From Chryseobacterium sp. JJR-5R (lineage in GTDB: Bacteria; Bacteroidota; Bacteroidia; Flavobacteriales; Weeksellaceae): a DNA stretch of 64,000 bases. Positions 61,304 to 64,000 of the stretch are shown piece by piece. Under the pieces are notes generated by a model that had not been told where the DNA came from, did not search any database, and saw only the letters and a program-made list of their open reading frames with translations. The DNA lies in assembly GCF_034047335.1 (NCBI RefSeq), contig NZ_CP139137.1, positions 434,001-498,000 of the forward strand, written 5' to 3'. The position numbers were made by a program, and so were the translations under genes. The stretch's first letter is position 1. Each line of letters begins with the position of its first letter.

Positions 61304-61333
61304 ATCTGCGGATGCTCAGTTCATCGGCAGATG
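61304..61333 (+). other. Hairpin between the two metH ORFs
   Basis: ATCTGCGGATG (61304-61314) pairs with CATCGGCAGAT (61323-61333) with a single mismatch over an 8-base loop, just after the stop of the first ORF. No T run follows at once, so it is more likely an RNA-stability or coupling element than a terminator. Confidence 0.45.
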
Positions 61334-61363
61334 GTTAGATTTTTAAATTGGTAAATTATAAAA

Positions 61364-64000
61364 TGAAATATTTAAGATTATCAGGGCTTGAGCCTTTAAT
61401 TATAACACCGGAAAGCAACTTTATCAATGTTGGGGAAAGAACCAATGTTGCCGGATCCAAGAAATTTTTACGATTAATAAAAGAAGAGAAGTTTTCTGAA
61501 GCTTTAGATATTGCAAGAGATCAGGTGGAGGGTGGTGCCCAGATTCTTGATGTTAATTTTGACGACGGCCTGATCGATGGAAAAGCTTCCATGATCAAAT
61601 TTCTCAACCTCATCGGCTCCGAGCCGGATATTTCCAAAATCCCGATTATGGTCGATTCTTCCAAGTGGGAGATTCTTGAAGCCGGCCTCCAGGTGGTCCA
61701 GGGAAAATGTGTGGTGAATTCCATCAGTTTAAAAGAAGGAAAAGAAGAGTTCGTAAAACATGCCAGGGCAATAAAAAGATATGGGGCAGCCGTGATTGTC
61801 ATGGCTTTTGATGAAGTGGGACAGGCAGACAATTACGATAGGAGGCTCGAAATAACAAAACGTTCTTATGACATTCTGGTCAATGAAGTAAAATTTCCTG
61901 CTGAGGATATTATTTTCGACTTAAACATCTTTCCTGTAGCTACCGGAATGGATGAACACCGAAGGAATGCCATTGACTTTATTGAGGCGACACGATGGGT
62001 AAGGCAAAACCTTCCGTATGCTTCGGTGAGCGGAGGCGTTTCCAACGTTTCTTTCTCTTTCCGCGGAAATGATACCGTAAGAGAAACCATGCATTCGGTT
62101 TTTCTTTATCATGCCATACAGGCGGGAATGAACATCGGCATCGTAAACCCTGCCATGCTCGAGGTGTATGATCAGATTAACAAAGAACTCTTGGAACTTG
62201 TTGAAGATGTCATTCTCGATAAAAGAGAAGATGCCACAGAACGGCTGCTGGATTATTCTGAAAGAAATAAATCGGTAAAAAAAGAAAAAACTGAAGAACT
62301 GGAATGGCGTTCTTATCCTTTGCAGGAAAGGATAACCCATTCTCTGGTAAAAGGAATCGACCGTTTTATCGAAGAAGATGTGGAGGAAGCAAGAAAAATT
62401 GCGGAACGGCCGCTTCATGTCATAGAAATCAATCTGATGACCGGAATGGGCGTGGTGGGTGATCTTTTCGGAAGCGGAAAAATGTTTCTGCCGCAGGTGG
62501 TAAAATCAGCCCGGGTAATGAAAAAGGCGGTAGCCTATCTGCAGCCTTTTATTGAAGCGGAAAAAGACCAGACCCAAAAGGCCAACGGAAAAATATTAAT
62601 GGCCACCGTAAAGGGCGATGTTCACGATATCGGTAAAAATATTGTAAGTGTGGTCCTGGGGTGCAACAATTATGAAATTGTAGATTTGGGTGTAATGGTT
62701 CCTGCCGAAAAGATTATCCAGGCCGCCATTGATCATCAGGTTGATGTCATCGGGTTAAGCGGATTAATTACCCCAAGCTTAGATGAAATGGTCTACATTG
62801 CTTCAGAACTGGAACGGCAGAACTTGAATTTTCCTTTACTGATCGGCGGTGCAACGACATCAAAAGCCCATACCGCAGTAAAGATTGATCTGAAATATAA
62901 AAATGCCGTAGTCCACGTAAACGATGCCTCAAGGGCAGTAAACGTAGTAAGTTCCCTGTTGGGCGACCGCAATAAAGAATATGTTTCGGATCTGAAAAAC
63001 GACTATTCGGATTTCAGGGAAAAATTCCTGAACCGGCAGATCGACAAAGATTATGTCACCATTGAAGAAGCTAGGATAAACCGTTTTAAAATTGACTGGC
63101 AGAATGAAGAAATCTTCACCCCAAACCAATTGGGAATACAGGTTTTTGAAAACCAGGATTTAAATGAGCTATTGCCGTTTGTAGACTGGTCGCCGTTTTT
63201 CAGGAGCTGGGACCTTCATGGAAAATACCCGAATATTTTGGAAGATGAGGTGGTCGGGGCACAGGCCAGAGAACTGTTTAAAGACGCGCAGGTGATTTTA
63301 AAAAGGATCCTTGACGAAAAACTGCTCACCGCAAAAGCCATTTTCGGGATTTTCAAAGCAAATTCCAATGAAACGGATGATATTATCATCTACGATGAAC
63401 ACCATAATGAACAGGTTAAATTCTTGACCCTAAGGCAGCAGGCTCAAAGGTCGAAAGGAAAAGATTATCTGGCATTAAGTGACTTTATTGCTCCCCAGAG
63501 TTCCGGTAAGACTGATTATATGGGAGCATTCTGTGTAACCACAGGCTTCGGTACGGATGAGCTGTCTAATGAATATGAAAAAGCCCATGATGATTACAAT
63601 GCCATCATGGTAAAAGCTTTAGCCGACCGTTTTGCAGAAGCTTACGCTGAATTTTTGCATAAAAAAGTCAGGACCGAATACTGGGGCTATGCCAACCAAG
63701 AAAACCTGAGCAATGAAGAACTGATTGCCGAGAAATACAAAGGGATACGTCCCGCACCCGGTTATCCCGCCTGTCCTGACCATCTGGAAAAGCATGCGAT
63801 CTGGGATCTTTTAAAAGTAGAAGAAAACATCGGCGTATATTTAACGGAAAGCCTTGCCATGTTCCCGACTGCTTCGGTTTCGGGATATTATTTCGGAAGT
63901 CCGCATGCCAAGTATTTCGGATTGGGGAAAATTGCCGAAGACCAGTTAAAAGATTATTCCGGCAGGAAAGGCATTCCTTTACAGGAAGCCAGGAAATGGC
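61364..64000 (+). CDS. metH: Methionine synthase, folate/B12/reactivation part, incomplete
   Basis: At least 879 codons from ATG 61364, open to the end of the window. Pterin-binding domain (1-270: [44 protein letters not shown]), B12 cap and binding domain with DVHDIGKN (about 422-429; the His is the cobalt ligand) and [13 protein letters not shown], then the AdoMet activation domain with [14 protein letters not shown] (about 792-805) and [22 protein letters not shown]. Transfers methyl groups from methyl-folate to homocysteine. The very C-terminus lies beyond 64000. Confidence 0.95.

Noticed and set aside
61921..62418. 165-codon minus-strand frame
   Set aside because: Antisense to metH.

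Overview
The window looks like a chromosomal segment of a Bacteroidota bacterium, order Flavobacteriales, most like Chryseobacterium or a close Weeksellaceae relative. This rests on several things seen in the sequence: AT-rich DNA, start codons without a clear Shine-Dalgarno, several promoters of the TAnnTTTG type with an upstream TTG, lipoproteins, a secreted protein with a type IX secretion (T9SS) C-terminal domain, a TonB-type outer-membrane barrel, an OmpA protein with thrombospondin type 3 repeats, and an L36 without its zinc ligands. I saw no tRNA, rRNA, CRISPR array, transposase or phage gene.

Layout. 1-12562: the S10-spc-alpha ribosomal operon from the end of rplW to rplQ, including secY, infA, rpmJ and rpoA, closed by a terminator. 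Most junctions are 2-20 bases; three are long (rpsC-rplP, rpsN-rpsH, infA-rpmJ) and each can fold. 12632-13937: a cell-wall amidase and a small lipoprotein. 14042-18628: a two-component locus. It holds a LuxR-type response regulator, a 236-residue protein of unknown family, a seven-helix membrane protein and a histidine kinase, then a second unit coding a 109-residue two-helix membrane protein and a 420-residue exported protein. Both units start at promoters with the same dyad. 18934-21602: eno and gltA. 22086-24625: two pentein-fold guanidino enzymes flanking a CPBP protease. 24782-31241: sugar acyltransferase, a small unknown ORF, a GH43-like enzyme, an esterase lipoprotein and a TonB-type barrel protein. 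31789-34924 (minus): DUF3817, nadD, a four-helix-bundle (S23) gene bracketed by inverted TTAGG-type repeats, and recJ.

35036-42377: M48 peptidase, ABC-F ATPase, smpB, OmpA, yebC, and a phosphoesterase-glycosyltransferase pair. 42496-43035: an orphan Cys-rich peptide with a bacteriocin-like leader, convergent with a GNAT gene. 43190-50878: the RDD / SpoIIM-like / DUF4129 / DUF4350 / MoxR / DUF58 envelope cluster and a DUF2314 lipoprotein. 50897-55930: OsmC protein, T9SS cargo protein, GH63-like glucosidase. 56085-64000: a methionine operon led by a SAM-I riboswitch: metX, a kinase-less ThrA-type homoserine dehydrogenase, metZ-like, and metH split into two ORFs, the second running off the window.

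Most notable: (1) the two-component operon, whose sensing part (about 14710-16195) is far more AT-rich than the regulator and kinase core on either side, as if the input module had been exchanged, with a shared putative operator pointing to the target unit; (2) three intergenic elements with opposed short tandem repeats, one carrying the S23 gene; (3) the orphan Cys-rich peptide.
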